Assembly: GCA_025352915.1 (NCBI GenBank)
Contig: JANXSA010000545.1
Coordinates: 1 to 5,061, forward strand
DNA length: 5,061 bases
Reading direction: 5' to 3'
Source: Rhodospirillales bacterium
Lineage (GTDB): Bacteria; Pseudomonadota; Alphaproteobacteria; Acetobacterales; Acetobacteraceae
Positions 5,058 to 5,061 of the stretch are shown here, one piece after another (the stretch's first letter is position 1; each line of letters begins with the position of its first letter). The notes beneath the pieces were generated by a model. The model was not told the DNA's origin. It ran no database searches and worked only from the letters and a program-made list of their open reading frames with translations. The position numbers were made by a program, and so were the translations under genes.

Positions 5058-5061
5058 AGAA

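Noticed and set aside
1..5061. CRISPR arrays, tRNA or rRNA genes, insertion sequences, toxin-antitoxin or other accessory systems
   Set aside because: I saw no regularly spaced repeats, cloverleaf or rRNA motifs, transposase sequence or accessory gene. The window is filled by conserved housekeeping genes.

Overview
This window looks like ordinary chromosomal housekeeping DNA from a very GC-rich alphaproteobacterium. The coding strand is strongly C-biased, with codons ending mostly in C or G. Protein flavour and gene order (proA, nadD, rsfS, rlmH, gpmI, envC-like) suggest Rhodospirillales/Acetobacteraceae. That placement is inference from remembered synteny, not a search. All real genes lie on the + strand. 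The many long open frames on the minus strand and in alternate + frames are GC-rich shadows.

Layout: the window opens inside proA (proline biosynthesis; the 3' third is present, the catalytic Cys lies upstream). Then come nadD (NAD synthesis), rsfS (ribosome silencing factor with a long basic, Ala/Pro-rich N-terminal extension) and rlmH (23S rRNA methyltransferase). An 87-bp gap holds two inverted repeats and a weak promoter-like pair. It is followed by gpmI (cofactor-independent phosphoglycerate mutase) and an EnvC-like periplasmic protein with a degenerate LytM domain. The last 117 bp, after envC, are non-coding and more AT-rich, with a perfect 10-bp inverted repeat, a second hairpin followed by a pyrimidine-rich tract, and a perfect 9-bp match to the DnaA-box consensus.

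The genes are tightly packed: proA/nadD, nadD/rsfS, rsfS/rlmH and gpmI/envC all overlap by 4 to 8 bases, which suggests translational coupling. The only real break is before gpmI, so two transcription units (proA-nadD-rsfS-rlmH and gpmI-envC), or one unit with an internal promoter, are likely. Functionally the first block joins amino acid, cofactor and ribosome-maturation genes. The second pairs a glycolytic enzyme with a regulator of septal peptidoglycan amidases, the same neighbour pair as gpmM-envC of E. coli.

I found no new defence, mobile or biosynthetic system. The most unusual points are: two genes in the same operon (nadD and rlmH) have no ATG, GTG or TTG at the expected start but each has an in-frame CTG there; two cysteines in the EnvC LytM domain may form a disulfide; rsfS has an N-terminal extension carrying C8 and C7 tracts; and the 3' non-coding segment is rich in repeats.
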